From positions 28,401,619 to 28,465,618 of the forward strand of contig OZ023275.1 in the NCBI GenBank assembly GCA_964007475.1: a stretch of 64,000 bases of DNA. Direction: 5' to 3'. Below, piece after piece: positions 24,258-35,660 of this stretch. A model generated the notes under the pieces. That model worked only from the letters and a program-made list of their open reading frames with translations. It was not told the origin of the DNA and did no database searches. Each line of letters begins with the position of its first letter. Position 1 is the first letter of the stretch. The translations under genes were made by a program, and so were the position numbers. This DNA comes from Hybos culiciformis. Its lineage: Eukaryota; Arthropoda; Insecta; Diptera; Hybotidae.

Positions 24258-26490
24258 TTATATTCTATAGAATTTCAGAAAGTAAGACTTAATAATGTAA
24301 TTTTTAATTTTGTTGAATATTATTTCGACCAAAAATATAATTAAACTTATAAATGTTAAATTTATATAAATATAATAAACCACAAGTAGCATACTGTTAT
24401 TAATTTTATATGGCGATGAGTTAGCTTCTTTAAAAGAACTTCTCTTCCTAATATAATAATCACGCGAAGCTTCAATTAAACCTCCTCTCAACATACAAAT
24501 AATTCCTTTGTCAAAAATTTGCTTTATATAAGAATTTTTCGGGAAATACATAACTAAACTGAAAGTCATTAAACGTTCTTCAAGGACATGCAAAACATCT
24601 TTGAGAGTATAGTTTTCATTTAAAAAATAATTAACTTTATCATCAACCATTGAGACAGCCAGTGACATTGTATTGTTTTGAAGTATATTTATTCTTGACT
24701 TAGATTCATTCTCATTAATAAGACTTCGTTCTTGAATTTGTGGAAAATGGTTTAAATCTACATAAGTATTAGATCTCACAGAGAAAATATAATCCAATTC
24801 AATTAAGTCGTAAATTTTTTGTGGTAACAGAATCTGATTTCTATGAAAACAATGTGCCAATGAACTTTGATAAGCAGTACGAATAATTAATGACCAAATC
24901 ATCCAAGATGCTAAATATAATAGAGTAATCGGTTTTGTTGAATATTGTGTTATGTTCCCAACCAGAAGTAAATTGATCGTATCCAAAATGAGATGTTCAT
25001 TTTTAGAGTCTTGAAAAAGTTTTTTTGATAAATAATTATTTGTCTTAATTAATTTGATTAAAATATAATTGATGAAAATTGTTAGTAAAATCCAATTCCA
25101 TGTTGTGTTATCAAATGCTTTTAAAAGGATCATAAAATTAACATTTTTAGTTGGCTTAATTACAAGCAAGCTAATACTTGTTTCTAAATATGGAATAGTC
25201 GATACAAATGCCTGACGTTGAATTGAAGACAAAGTCATTCCTCCAACTGCTACATCAGCGTTCTTGTAAATTAACTATAAAAATTAAATATTACGGTGAA
25301 ATAATTTAAGTTATCTGAGTAGATGTTATAGATGTTATAATATGATTGTGATTTCCTAATAACTAATGCACACTGTCGAATAATTGAAATATTTATTTTA
25401 CAAACTCTTACCAAGTTCCAAATATTATGAACTATGAGTCCAGATTCTGGTTTTTTTGAAATGTTAATGACTGCTATTTTGAAATTAAACATTTTCGAAA
25501 GCATTTTTATAATTTCACCTTCGATTCCAGGTTTAACATCAAAGTTAGTTTTATTTAAATTTAATCTTAAGTATGGTACGTCTTCATCAACGGCGAATTT
25601 TAAAACACAACCAGAAAATTGTGATATATCATTTTTCAAATTTAAATCTTGTTTCCATTCACCATGGAAAAAAGCATTGATTATAATAGGTGAATAAGAA
25701 CGACAGTTTTTAATTGAATCATATGGTTTATATGTGTATAACCCAAGTACATCTTTGTAATATGGCAGCAATACATAACATTTTACTATTGCCTTTTGAA
25801 ACATAAATTTGAAAATTTTTTCTACTTCTGTTAGTCTATTTCTTCCCACGAAATAAGCCCTGTTCATATAAATCATATAAACTGGAGGATCCTCCTTCAA
25901 ATATTCATTGCAATCAAGTCTCCAAAACATTGTGCTAAAGAAGAATAAAACTGAAATAGTTATGAATATATTCAAACATTAAGAATGTGCAAATTAAATT
26001 CAATAATTTGAAAAATTAAACCTTAAATTTTTTTTTTATTTTAGGTATTGAATTAAGTTCAAAAGAGCCATATCAATTATTGAACCAAAAATAAACAATT
26101 TTATTCATACCGAAAACTTGGTTCACTGTTCACAATTATTAAATAAAAATGTGGACTTTTAGTTCCCATATTTAGATTTAAATTATCATTTATTTCTAGT
26201 GGAACCATTAAATTAAAAATTATGTCTTCTAACAGATCACGACCTGAAAATGTATCAAGTGATTCGCTAGAAATGATGAGTCATGGATTGTACAATGGAA
26301 ATTTTTCTTTATAATGAAAATTAATTATTTGTGCAATAGGTTTTCCATCAGAAACTTCTTTTTTTGTTGAATTCCATAATTCCGTATAGATTTTTGATGA
26401 AACAATGAATTTAAAATTTAAATGAAAAATTATAGAAATACTAATAAATTTTTTAAACATTTTTAAAATTATATATTTCATTATTTTCAT
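24258..26490 (-). CDS. Divergent ionotropic receptor (IR), intact except for one in-frame TGA
   Basis: This three-exon receptor encodes about 639 codons. Minus-strand exons: 26490-26111, 25934-25412 and 25274-24258. The splice sites are CG|GTATGA, CTTTAG|CACAATG, TTG|GTAAGA and TTTATAG|TTAATT, and all phases join. It has an N-terminal hydrophobic signal (FISISIIFHLNFKFIV). The S1 binding segment is PGIEGEIIKMLSKMFNF, followed by ADVAVGGMTLSS. Membrane segments include WNWILLTIFINYILIKLI, LLYLASWMIWSLIIRTAYQ and, at the C-terminus, FISLIIFLVEIIF. The only break is a TGA (26281-26283) after FPLYNP in exon 1. The frame continues past it as LIISSESLDTFSGRDLLEDI, so the stop is internal. It is a recent pseudogene, a segregating null, a sequencing error, or a receptor made by stop readthrough. 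The ligand is unknown. Confidence 0.8.
26281..26283 (-). other. In-frame TGA in IR exon 1, TGA-CTC context
   Basis: This is the single disabling codon in an otherwise open three-exon receptor. It is followed by CTC, so the +4 base is C, the base most favourable to readthrough. The sense frame continues for 56 codons to the exon end. Confidence 0.8.
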
Positions 26491-26956
26491 ATATTATGTG
26501 TACATCAAACAACCATCAATGAACTTATGAATTGAAATTCTTCTATTATATAAATATAATGTTTATTTTGATAATCATTTTTTTTTTTTACAATTAAATT
26601 TTTTTCGATGAATTAAAATTTAATTTTGTTTTAATATAGTTTTTGTAATCGAATTTTAATGCACATGTACATAAATGTACATATTTATACACTAATATGA
26701 TATGCATACTTATATAAAATATTATAACTATTAAATAATAATAATATTTACTTAGATATTCTACTTGTTATAATTTTATTGAAAGAATTTTTTTTATTCA
26801 TCAAATTACGGTTGAATGTATTTAATTTTTTAGTCAAAAGTATAAAGTTACTTCGGTTTGTAGGTTCTGTATTTTATATTAAAAATTTTATGAATATCTA
26901 TTTGGTTTGCATATTAGTTTAAGAAGGTCAAATATGTCATCACTGTCGAAGGAATA

Positions 26957-27061
26957 ATGTCTAAAAATTTTATGGGTTTAATATTAATCATTCTCTGGGA
27001 GGCGAATGGTAGTGACTGGTGTGTCGAACAAAATTCCGAAAATTTAAACAAGAAAGTGTAA
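26957..27061 (+). CDS. Possible very small secreted peptide or first exon
   Basis: A 34-codon frame begins with a textbook signal peptide (MSKNFMGLILIILWEANG) followed by SDWCVEQNSENLNKKV and TAA. A GTGTAA donor at the end of LNKK, paired with a TTATTTGTAG acceptor about 63 bases on, would instead give a short alternative C-terminus that stops after five codons. A 7-codon upstream frame (ATG at about 26934) precedes it. It lies 467 bases from the IR gene start and is transcribed divergently from it. With one cysteine and no recognised family, this could be chance. Confidence 0.3.
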   Translation: MSKNFMGLILIILWEANGSDWCVEQNSENLNKKV

Positions 27062-28244
27062 TAATAATCATAAATATTTTGTCATAAGAAAAACATTTAT
27101 TTCACAATTTATTTGTAGTATACTAAAATATACTAATTATAATTCAATTATAATATGCTTTAATAACGTTTAACCGTATTAGCTTCTTTTACATATCGCT
27201 AAATGAAATATAATTGTGATCATCATACACTGTGTCTAGGTCAACCACGGTTTGCTTTTAAGTTTCTAACCTTTTTTTTCAAAAAAAAATTTAATTTTTT
27301 GTTTGATATGAATGCAATAAATTTCTTAAAATTATTCTTTCTACAAATTTAATTTTTTTTCTGAAGAATCAGCTTTTTTGGTTAAATAGATTTTAATAAA
27401 TCTTTTTTTTTTGTTGAATTTTTGGTGTTATATATTTCATTTTGAAATATTGAAAAAGATTACTTTTTGCAATTCAATTGCATTTTTTTTTTAATAAAAT
27501 ATTTCAAAATCCTTTTTTGTTTTTATTAGATATTACATTTTCTTTTTCTGAGATCAGAAAAGGCACAAAATAAAATATTTTCTTTATGTGTGGATGTTTT
27601 TATGCTGTATATATACAACAATATACTTACTGAATCAGATTTGTATCAACGAACAAGATGTATATTATTATGCATTATGACTTAGTGTGAGATATTAAAA
27701 AAAAATTTTTTTTCCTTTTTTAAAAATGAAATTTTCATTTTCGTGTTGAAAATTTCTGGTCCCTAAATTTTAGTTGTGATAGATTTATAAGGAAATAGAA
27801 AATGTCAAAACTTGGAATTATAAATAATGAAAAGTATTTTTTTTTCAGTGGGAATACATTTTATAACGTCGGAACGGAATAGTATATTTTAAAATTGTTT
27901 TTTTTTTTCATGAATCGATAAAGCTTAATTAATCTTCTATTAAAACGGAAATTATTTTTTTTCTTGCATTCAATTTATTCATAAGATTTAATCTGCTCTA
28001 AATTCATGGAGATGAATCGGTGTTTTTGAATTATTCGCAAGCTCGTAATAAATGTACAATTTTTTATTTTTTTCCCATAATTAGTCGCAAAAAGAAAAAG
28101 TTTTTCCTGAAAACCAGTTTCTGTTTATGAATTAATTATTGCTCAAGCTAATAATGTTCACAATTTTGTCCTATAATAAATTTACTATCCGGGAACACCA
28201 CAAATGTAGAGTCCTTATTTTTCATTTTATATACACATTAAAAC

Positions 28245-28427
28245 TGTATAGTTCAGTGGTGGACTGATGTGTTGAATGCTTGTCCTAGGTTCGAAACCCC
28301 AATCAGGGCATAAGAAAAATAACATAAAAAATTAAATCCGCTATAGCTATAACCTATTTTCGTGTGTAATTTTCGAATAAAATATGGTCATTGCTACTAA
28401 TTCTCTCACTGCATATATTATAATTTT
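28245..28427 (+). mobile_element. tRNA-derived SINE or tRNA pseudogene
   Basis: A box A-like segment (TATAGTTCAGTGGT, 28247-28260) and a box B-like segment (GGTTCGAAACCCC, 28289-28300) are spaced as in polymerase III promoters of tRNA genes. The stretch between does not fold into a complete tRNA with a recognisable acceptor stem, and unrelated sequence (taacctattttcgtgtg) continues after it. This is the usual architecture of a tRNA-headed SINE. The 3' boundary is approximate. Confidence 0.55.
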
Positions 28428-28471
28428 CTTTTCACACGAAATAAAAATTTTCTTTTCACACGAAATAAAAA
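28428..28471. repeat. Two-copy perfect tandem repeat, about 22 bases
   Basis: The unit TTTTCTTTTCACACGAAATA plus an A-run occurs twice in direct succession, just after the SINE-like block. It may be part of its tail. Confidence 0.7.
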
Positions 28472-29624
28472 TTTATTAAACTATTTTGTAATTTCTGTTT
28501 TAATAGCTGAATATTATTTAAGCTCTCTGTAGTTAAGTTCAGAGTTTCTATAGTTCGACAGATATCCTATATTTTCCATTAATAGAATTAAATATTAAAA
28601 ACTAAAAATTGTTGAAACTTTTCAAAGTTTTGTGCGTTGAATTAAATCTATAGAAAGATTCTTGGTAGCCTATATGACTAACCGAAGTATTAACAACTGA
28701 GTAATTAAGATTTAAGATTTATTATTAAATAATTTTAAAATTTTATAATGTATGGAATTATACCCAGTTAAGGGTATTATTATTATCTAGAGTTTTTTTT
28801 TAAATAAATACTACTAACATAAACCTCGTATACATTATTTAATTTTTAATATTATCTATTTATGTAATTGAAATCGAATTAAATCATATCAAAATAAACA
28901 AAAAATAAAAATTAACAAGAAATTTTGATGTTTATGTGAAACAACAAAAATAAATTTTACAAAGTAAAGCGTTAAGTTTGCCGCGTTATTATTTTTTAAT
29001 TAGTTCATGTAGTCAGATTCAATGAAAGAACCTTGAATTATTTCTGAGTATGAAAGTTTTAAGCGATAATGTTTAACCCGGTTGGAACTAAGTTCATACT
29101 CACATATAAATTTAATGTTTTGTATTTAAAATAATAATTTAAGAAATTATTTTTTATAACATTCAAATTTATAATAATTTTTTTATAGAATTAAAATGCA
29201 GAAATTCGCTTTTTTCGATATTCTTTTAAAAAAATAAGGCCAAATGGTGGCTAATGTTTTTAAAATGAAATGATGGCACAGCTGTGTCCTTAGAATAAAG
29301 AAGAGGTTTTCATTAAAAACTTAAAGAAATTTGAACAAACTAGAATTTTAAGTATTTTCATTTTTTTTTAATAACCAGAGTTCTTTTATTATTAATTTTA
29401 TTACGATATTTAATTCTCAATATATTGTGCTATTATTTGTATTTTTCTCATTTTATATATCTTATAAATTAACTGTCTACTAAGTCAAGTTTTAACTGAA
29501 GTGCCTACGCTTTCTAATTTTTGATTATTTTATTTCGATAATAAATGAAGAAATACAAAAAATTTTTCTAGAAAATAAAATTAGTCGTTATTTAATTAAA
29601 TAAATAGTAAAATATCTTAAAAAT

Positions 29625-31418
29625 ATGGAACTAAAGAGTTATATTTTTGGATTAATTTTATTTCAATATTCCATTTCTGTGAAAACTAATCGAAATAAAA
29701 TGCTCGAACGATATTATAGAGATATCAGTATAATGGCTGATTTAACGGCTGATCCCTGCATTGATTTCAAAAAATATGCTTGCGGAGATCAAAAATATTT
29801 TGACATTGGTATTCCGTATTATTTTCGTAATCGCAGTGACATGCTTGTCGATTTATCAATTGATATCAATTCAAAGCAAAATATCACATCAGCAGAAAGA
29901 AAGGTTATTGATTTTATTAAATCATGCCAACATGAAAGAAGTATTTCTGAATTGTTAAAACAAGTCGACAGTTTGAAAACAGTTGAAGAATGGCCGTACA
30001 AAGGTGAACCCACTAATAAAGAGATTGCAAAATTAATTGCAGCTTCACATTTTATACCCAATTCTATAATTTTTTTCCCGAAATTTTATGATGAACAATT
30101 TGTAACTCTACAAAGTGTTGCTGACTATAATTCCGAAAAAACGATTTATGAAGTTATCAAAAATATATTGGACAAAAATAATAATATTGATATTAAATCA
30201 TCAAATGATATTGCTGTAAAAATTTCTGAATTGAATGATCGGTTATCTGTTATTCAGAGAACTAATAATACCTGGTATGAAAGTTCAATCATAACAAATT
30301 CAAAAGATGATTTGAAGAAACTTGTTCCAGAATTTGATTGGGATGAATATTTTGTTTCATTGAAGTCTGGACTTAATATTTATGTAGAAGATTTAAAGTT
30401 TAAAAGAAAATCCATTGAGTTGATTAGAAATTTGGCTACCTGGGATAAAAACACAGCTTATAATTTTCTGATTTATCAATATATTGCATTTTTCGAGAAT
30501 ATTTCGTGCTCTGAGTTAAAATATTTTGAACCAATTATCCTTCAAAAACTTTTATTTAAACATTCGTTAAATTATTATGCTAATGTTGAATTATCTTGGA
30601 AATATTTTAATATAACTTTGTCAAATGTTTTGAACAAGCTAGATAAATTTGATCTGAGTCGATTAGAATTCATAAGTCGAATGTCAAATGAAGCGCTAAA
30701 AAATCTGTTATTGGATCCTAATTTTTATAAATACTTTTATATTAAAGTACCAATTGATTCAAAAACATTCTATTCAAATGTAATTAATTATTACACTGAT
30801 TTATGTAATAAACATTTTAATCTTGGACAGTATATATCTCAAGTAACTCATAATTATTTTAAAATTATTAGAACTAAAAATGAAAATCTGTTTAGTTCAC
30901 TAAATGATTATAATTTGAAATTTAAAACAGTGTTAATAACTGGAGTTGATCCAATTATTGAAACATATGTTAGAAAAAATCAAATTTTGCCAATATTGAC
31001 TGATATAAATGAAGTTTGGAATATTTTTGTTGCAGAGAATCAAGAATATTTGAAATCAAGTGAAACTGAAAAGTGTTTAAACGATGTGCTTAAAAAAGAT
31101 GATTGGGGTTACATTATGAATATGATTTTGTATCAAAAATTAAGTTATTGGACTTATGATAAATACGTTTTAGAAAATGGTATAGATATTAACTGGCAAT
31201 ATTTGAAAACTATTGGCGTGGGAAATTACAGGAAGGCATATTTCATGGAAATGGCTCAACAAAATTGCAATAATTTAGGTTGGTTTAGGTCCTTGCTGTA
31301 TCTTAAAGAATTCACCGAAACTTTTGAATGCACAACATATAATGCTAAATTGTTAGAATGCATAGATAAAAGTTGTATTCAAAGAATTTGTCCATTAGAA
31401 AATTTTTTTAAAAATTAA
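29625..31418 (+). CDS. Secreted M13 neprilysin-like pseudopeptidase, divergent plus-strand member
   Basis: A single intronless frame of 597 residues. The signal peptide is MELKSYIFGLILFQYSISV. The M13 N-terminal signature DPCIDFKKYACGDQ lies at about residues 43-56. The C-terminal region keeps the family's end pattern: YFMEMAQQNC, then FTETFEC, LECIDKSC and CPLE near the end. The cysteine pattern matches the array to the right. There is no HExxH and no GENIAD-like glutamate, and the protein is about 150 residues shorter than catalytic neprilysins (about 750), so it cannot be a zinc peptidase of the normal type. It is convergent with the next gene and clearly more diverged than the five minus-strand copies are from each other. 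Drosophila has many neprilysin-like (Nepl) proteins, a number of them predicted inactive and reproductive-tract biased; whether this holds here is unknown. Confidence 0.85.
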   Translation: MELKSYIFGLILFQYSISVKTNRNKMLERYYRDISIMADLTADPCIDFKKYACGDQKYFDIGIPYYFRNRSDMLVDLSIDINSKQNITSAERKVIDFIKSCQHERSISELLKQVDSLKTVEEWPYKGEPTNKEIAKLIAASHFIPNSIIFFPKFYDEQFVTLQSVADYNSEKTIYEVIKNILDKNNNIDIKSSNDIAVKISELNDRLSVIQRTNNTWYESSIITNSKDDLKKLVPEFDWDEYFVSLKSGLNIYVEDLKFKRKSIELIRNLATWDKNTAYNFLIYQYIAFFENISCSELKYFEPIILQKLLFKHSLNYYANVELSWKYFNITLSNVLNKLDKFDLSRLEFISRMSNEALKNLLLDPNFYKYFYIKVPIDSKTFYSNVINYYTDLCNKHFNLGQYISQVTHNYFKIIRTKNENLFSSLNDYNLKFKTVLITGVDPIIETYVRKNQILPILTDINEVWNIFVAENQEYLKSSETEKCLNDVLKKDDWGYIMNMILYQKLSYWTYDKYVLENGIDINWQYLKTIGVGNYRKAYFMEMAQQNCNNLGWFRSLLYLKEFTETFECTTYNAKLLECIDKSCIQRICPLENFFKN

Positions 31419-33804
31419 GGTAGATAAATATTATTATACTCATTCAAATTAATATATTTAAAAATTAAGACAATAATATGTGAGTTTGTACGAAAATTTG
31501 ATACAACTGATTCGAAAATATATTTTGATATTTATAGTTTTTTTTTTTAAATGATTAACGAACCTAATTAAATAGGGGCGACCACATTTTTGGAGATCAG
31601 ACCATATTGCAGTTTTTGATTTCGAATGCTATTCGGACTTCTTTTTGATCCTTATGAAAAACAAATTTAATTTTTGAGTTTATTTAAAAATGTTTTTGTG
31701 AAAATTGGTAATGCAGAGTGTATTGTATATGTATGTAAGTATGAGTATAACAGTAATAACATTGCGGAAACAAAATTTCTATTTTTGTCAAAGAATTTTT
31801 TTGAGTACAATCAAATTTGGAAATATTTTTGGACTCTTTAGATTGAGGGACGTTTAATATTAAGACAAAATTTGAAAACTTAAAGCGGGAAATGGCTCTC
31901 AGATGAGCTGTTGCTGACAAAAAGTAACATTCTATGTTCTCACCGGCTGTCGTATACATTTTATTTCTTTTCTTTTTAGTTAATTTTTTTTGAATACATT
32001 TCTTACAGTTCTGGAATGATAGTACAATAAGGTTTCTAATATTGTTACTATAATATTGGTATTTTTAATTTTATTGCAACCCGAAATAACTGTAAGCAAT
32101 TTGTTATAAATTTTCTGTAACATCTTTTAATGTAAGTACCGTAGATATAATATGTGAACTTTGTACCTATTGCTATTAATTTGTTCTATTTACTATTATA
32201 TAAAATTTTCACACCTTAAAAATGTGATAAATTTTAATTATGTTTTAAACAATTATACACTTATAAAGGAATTTTCTTTACTTTTTTAAATAAAATTTAT
32301 TTTATTTTTAGAAAACATGTAATTACTTTTGCGGTTAACACAATATCCTCATTTGAGTTTTTATCTATCTATCTATATCTTATCAAATTAATGTTGCTAC
32401 AATCAGCTCTTTTTTTTTTTCGAATACATACAATAAAAAATAAAATAAAATGTTGAAAACCACATGAAATCGTCGGGGTTATATTTCTTGGTATCCTTTT
32501 ATTTGAAATTTTAAAAGATGGAAAAACATTGTTATAAGTTTTTTCGTTACTTCTGGATACTGAACTGTTAAAATCTGCCTTATTATGGAAAATTAAAATT
32601 AGAAAAGTTTTGGATTTTAATGGATTTTTTCGAAGCAGTGAGTATTAAAATTACGGATCTCTAGAGAAATTATAATTATATTTGGTGGACAAGGATAATA
32701 CATCCAATTCCCTAAAATCATTATAGGTTGTTGAATAATTTATTAATAAACAGACTCGGATAATTCTATATAAATCATGTTTTTTAGAAATAAACAAAAA
32801 CAAAAAATTCCGAGCTTGCGATAATTTCTCTCCGTGTATATTTAATAGATAACTAATTCTATAAATACATTTAGCATATAATGTAAATATGTATACTTGT
32901 ATTATACAAACTGTGTTCTTTTTTTTGTTTTGCTGAATTGTTGAAGAAAGTTTCAAAAAAACAAATGGTTTCCTTTTTTTAAATGAGCATAGATACGAAA
33001 ATTATTTTCCAACATAATAAAATGTATATCTATAAAATATTGAATTGATGGTAAATTGGAATTAGTTTTTCAAAGATTTGGATTTTTTTAAAACCTATAA
33101 TTATTAAAAAATAAAATTCTAATTTTTATTTATCGAGGAAATTTAAGAAATTTTCGAATTATACTTAAGTTTTTTAAAACATTATAGTATTCACATATTG
33201 AATGTAATTTTAACAGAAGTGCACATACCCAAGTACAATAAAATAAGATAAATTAATGACATATGGAACGAGAACGGACAATAAATCAGACTACACAACT
33301 CTCCATAAAAAAATATTTGACTGAAATGTTGATAAAACCTAAAATAATACCTCTATAATTGGAATGAAAATATTGTTAGTTCCTAAATTGTTTTTTATAT
33401 TACAAACTTCAGTAATTTATATAGGTAGGTATATTCATTAAAATATTAATTACATAAAAATATTTAGTGTCTAATTTTTATTTAAATAAAAACTAAAACT
33501 AAGTAAATATATATTTGATTTATATTTTTTTGTAACAGAAATTATAATTACAAAATTTATTATACAATTGGCAGCTAGCAAACGTATATTTTGAATTTCC
33601 CAATTCTCTGTATCAAAATTCTATATTTTTATAATTCCTTATTTTCATAATTTTTTATTTAGATTTTCTGTAATACTAGAAATACATAATTACAGAAATA
33701 CAGAATAGAAATTATGAAATATAGAATTTCTAAAATAAACTATATTGAAGAACTATACGGAACATCAAACACGAAAGAATGATTTCAAATCAAATAGTTT
33801 TTTT
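31419..33804. other. Spacer between convergent M13-like genes
   Basis: About 2.4 kb of AT-rich DNA lies between two convergent genes. Frames of 91 and 101 codons on the minus strand (31684-31959, 32651-32956) have no recognisable domain or signal peptide. I see no transposon ends. Confidence 0.5.
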
Positions 33805-35598
33805 TTACAGATTTAAGTTGTCAAATGGGCAAAATTCTACTCCACAACTCTCCTTAAAACATTCCGTTATGCCGCTCACTTTTACTGATGTACATTTGAA
33901 AGTGTCCATGAACTCCTTTAAAAGAGGAAGCTGCAGAAAAAGATCATCATTTTTACATTGTGATTGTGCTAACGCTATAAAATATGCACGACTTTTATCA
34001 CCTAATCCAATGCTTGTCAAATATTTCTCATTAATGTCGTCTTCAAATTTATCAGCACTAAATTGAATATAATTGTAATAATTTGCCTTTAGATTTTCGA
34101 AATCATTTGCATATGATCCGTAATATAATTTTTTTGTTCGAAGGCATGAAAAAAATGTATCTGTATTCAAAAAGCTATTTGATTTTAGATATTCGGTCCA
34201 TAAATCCTTAACTGATGTAAGATAATAATGAAGAGAGGGTTTTTCATAATTATCAATTATTTCTTTTTCTCCCGATGCTTTGATAACTTCCATATCATGA
34301 TAGACAAATCTTATTTGATCAAGGGTGAAATAGGGTGGAGGAAATTTCCAAATCTTGTAAACACTTAGAAAGTATTTTTCGGGAACCATTCCTGGAATGT
34401 AATATTGGGTAAGAAATTCGTCGGAGTACGAAATATTTTTAATTAGGGCTAATTTTTGTTTATCAATTTCATGTTTATACTTATCATCCTTTTTTACTAA
34501 ATTTCGTTCTGATCTTTTTATTACTTCTTTAAAATTATTTATAACATTGTCATAGAGAGTCAAATTTAATTTACTATAATATTGTTCTGAACCCAAATTT
34601 TTAAACATTGGAAATAAATACATTGGCATTCTAGTTTTTGGAATATCAAGCCGTGATAATACTTGAAAAATCATGATATTTAAAAAATTATTTGAATCTT
34701 CAGTATTTAGGATATTGAAAACTTCCTTCAATTTCTTTGGATTCCAAAATATTTTTTCGAGAGGTGTTTCTATTTCACTTAAATTTAAATAATTATCGAA
34801 AAGCTCTTGCCAATCAAAGTAAGGAATTTCTTTGGATAAGTTCTCTATTGAAACAATAGGTTCGGTACTTGAATCCATTTCGTCGTAATATTTATGTTTC
34901 ATGTCATTTCCTGTGCTCTTCATAAGTTCTAAAATGTTTTCCAATTCCTTATCAGTATAGCGACCCTGGTCAACAATTAGTTTTAATGTTTGTAGTTCTT
35001 TTTTTGAATTTACAATATCACCGAATTGAGGCTTCAAATGATATTTTGTTTCATTCCATAATTTAGTGATGCTAAATATTTTTGATTCGCCAACTAAGAC
35101 AGTAATTTCTTTTTTCGTTATTTCTTTCGTAATTAATGGAAACTCCTTAAATGGGGTTAAAAAATCAATTTGATCAAATGCTAATTTCAAATTTTCGGTT
35201 TGATCTATTGTATTGACTAGAAATTTTATATTTTTTTCCACATCCGTCAATTTAACTTTTTTATTCAATTGCTCTTTCACATAATTTATTATATTTGATT
35301 CAAAGTTTTCGATCACATTATTTCCACAGGCATATTGTTTGAAATCATCACATGGTCTGGTTGTGAAATTTATATTTTTAGCAATGTTTTGATAGTATTC
35401 ATTAAATTTTTCATTCGATTTTGACGTATGATTGGAATCATTTAATTCAATGCCCTTTATTAGCATGCTATTACTATCCGTGAGAATATTTTTTTTATTA
35501 AATTCTATTTGAATGTGAGTATGATTTTCGAAAACTGGTAAAGAATGATACGAATTAATTATAGTCAGAATTAATAATAAAAAATTTGAAATATTCAT
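33805..35598 (-). CDS. Secreted M13 neprilysin-like pseudopeptidase, array copy 1
   Basis: An intronless gene of 597 residues. I place the start at the ATG at 35598 (MNISNFLLLILTI). It aligns with the paralogs' first methionine, and the frame upstream of it has no other ATG. The order is signal peptide, acidic or asparagine-rich linker, N-terminal M13 signature TTRPCDDFKQYACGNN, helical middle with many predicted N-glycosylation sites, then CLRTKKLYYGSY, RAYFIALAQSQC, FMDTFKC and the cysteine-rich tail ECFKESCGVEFC. The eight cysteines are conserved across the array, as expected for a secreted disulfide-bonded ectodomain. The zinc motif is missing: the stretch PSLHYYLTSVKDLWTEY sits where catalytic members have ALNYGG...HExxH...WW. 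It is the most diverged of the five minus-strand copies together with copy 2. Confidence 0.88.
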   Translation of the reverse strand: MNISNFLLLILTIINSYHSLPVFENHTHIQIEFNKKNILTDSNSMLIKGIELNDSNHTSKSNEKFNEYYQNIAKNINFTTRPCDDFKQYACGNNVIENFESNIINYVKEQLNKKVKLTDVEKNIKFLVNTIDQTENLKLAFDQIDFLTPFKEFPLITKEITKKEITVLVGESKIFSITKLWNETKYHLKPQFGDIVNSKKELQTLKLIVDQGRYTDKELENILELMKSTGNDMKHKYYDEMDSSTEPIVSIENLSKEIPYFDWQELFDNYLNLSEIETPLEKIFWNPKKLKEVFNILNTEDSNNFLNIMIFQVLSRLDIPKTRMPMYLFPMFKNLGSEQYYSKLNLTLYDNVINNFKEVIKRSERNLVKKDDKYKHEIDKQKLALIKNISYSDEFLTQYYIPGMVPEKYFLSVYKIWKFPPPYFTLDQIRFVYHDMEVIKASGEKEIIDNYEKPSLHYYLTSVKDLWTEYLKSNSFLNTDTFFSCLRTKKLYYGSYANDFENLKANYYNYIQFSADKFEDDINEKYLTSIGLGDKSRAYFIALAQSQCKNDDLFLQLPLLKEFMDTFKCTSVKVSGITECFKESCGVEFCPFDNLNL

Positions 35599-35638
35599 TG
35601 AATGTATATTAAGTAGAATAAGTTTGTGTTCTTTCCTC

Positions 35639-35660
35639 AAGATTTAATTCAATACTGGTT
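35639..35660 (-). promoter_or_regulatory. Conserved initiator-like block upstream of M13-like copy 1
   Basis: On the minus strand the block reads AACCAGT followed by an AATTAAATCTT-like stretch. The CCAGT core resembles the arthropod initiator (TCAGT). Here it lies 58 bases upstream of the ATG, ten more than in the other copies. Confidence 0.5.

Larger units (their letters stand above)
27062..29624. other. Intergenic DNA with a tRNA-derived repeat
   Basis: This stretch is AT-rich with many T-runs. The only structured element I see is the tRNA-like repeat near 28245-28470. No exon is supported. Confidence 0.5.

Noticed and set aside
25275..25411. Open extension of IR exon 2 to a stop at 25271
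   Set aside because: GTAAGA at 25411 and TTTATAG at 25275 define an intron that joins LBD and channel segments in phase, exactly as in the paralog.
33779..34066. Plus-strand frames antisense to the M13-like genes (also at 36863, 41577, 44687 and 47803)
   Set aside because: They are mirror frames of conserved coding sequence and recur only because the genes are duplicated.
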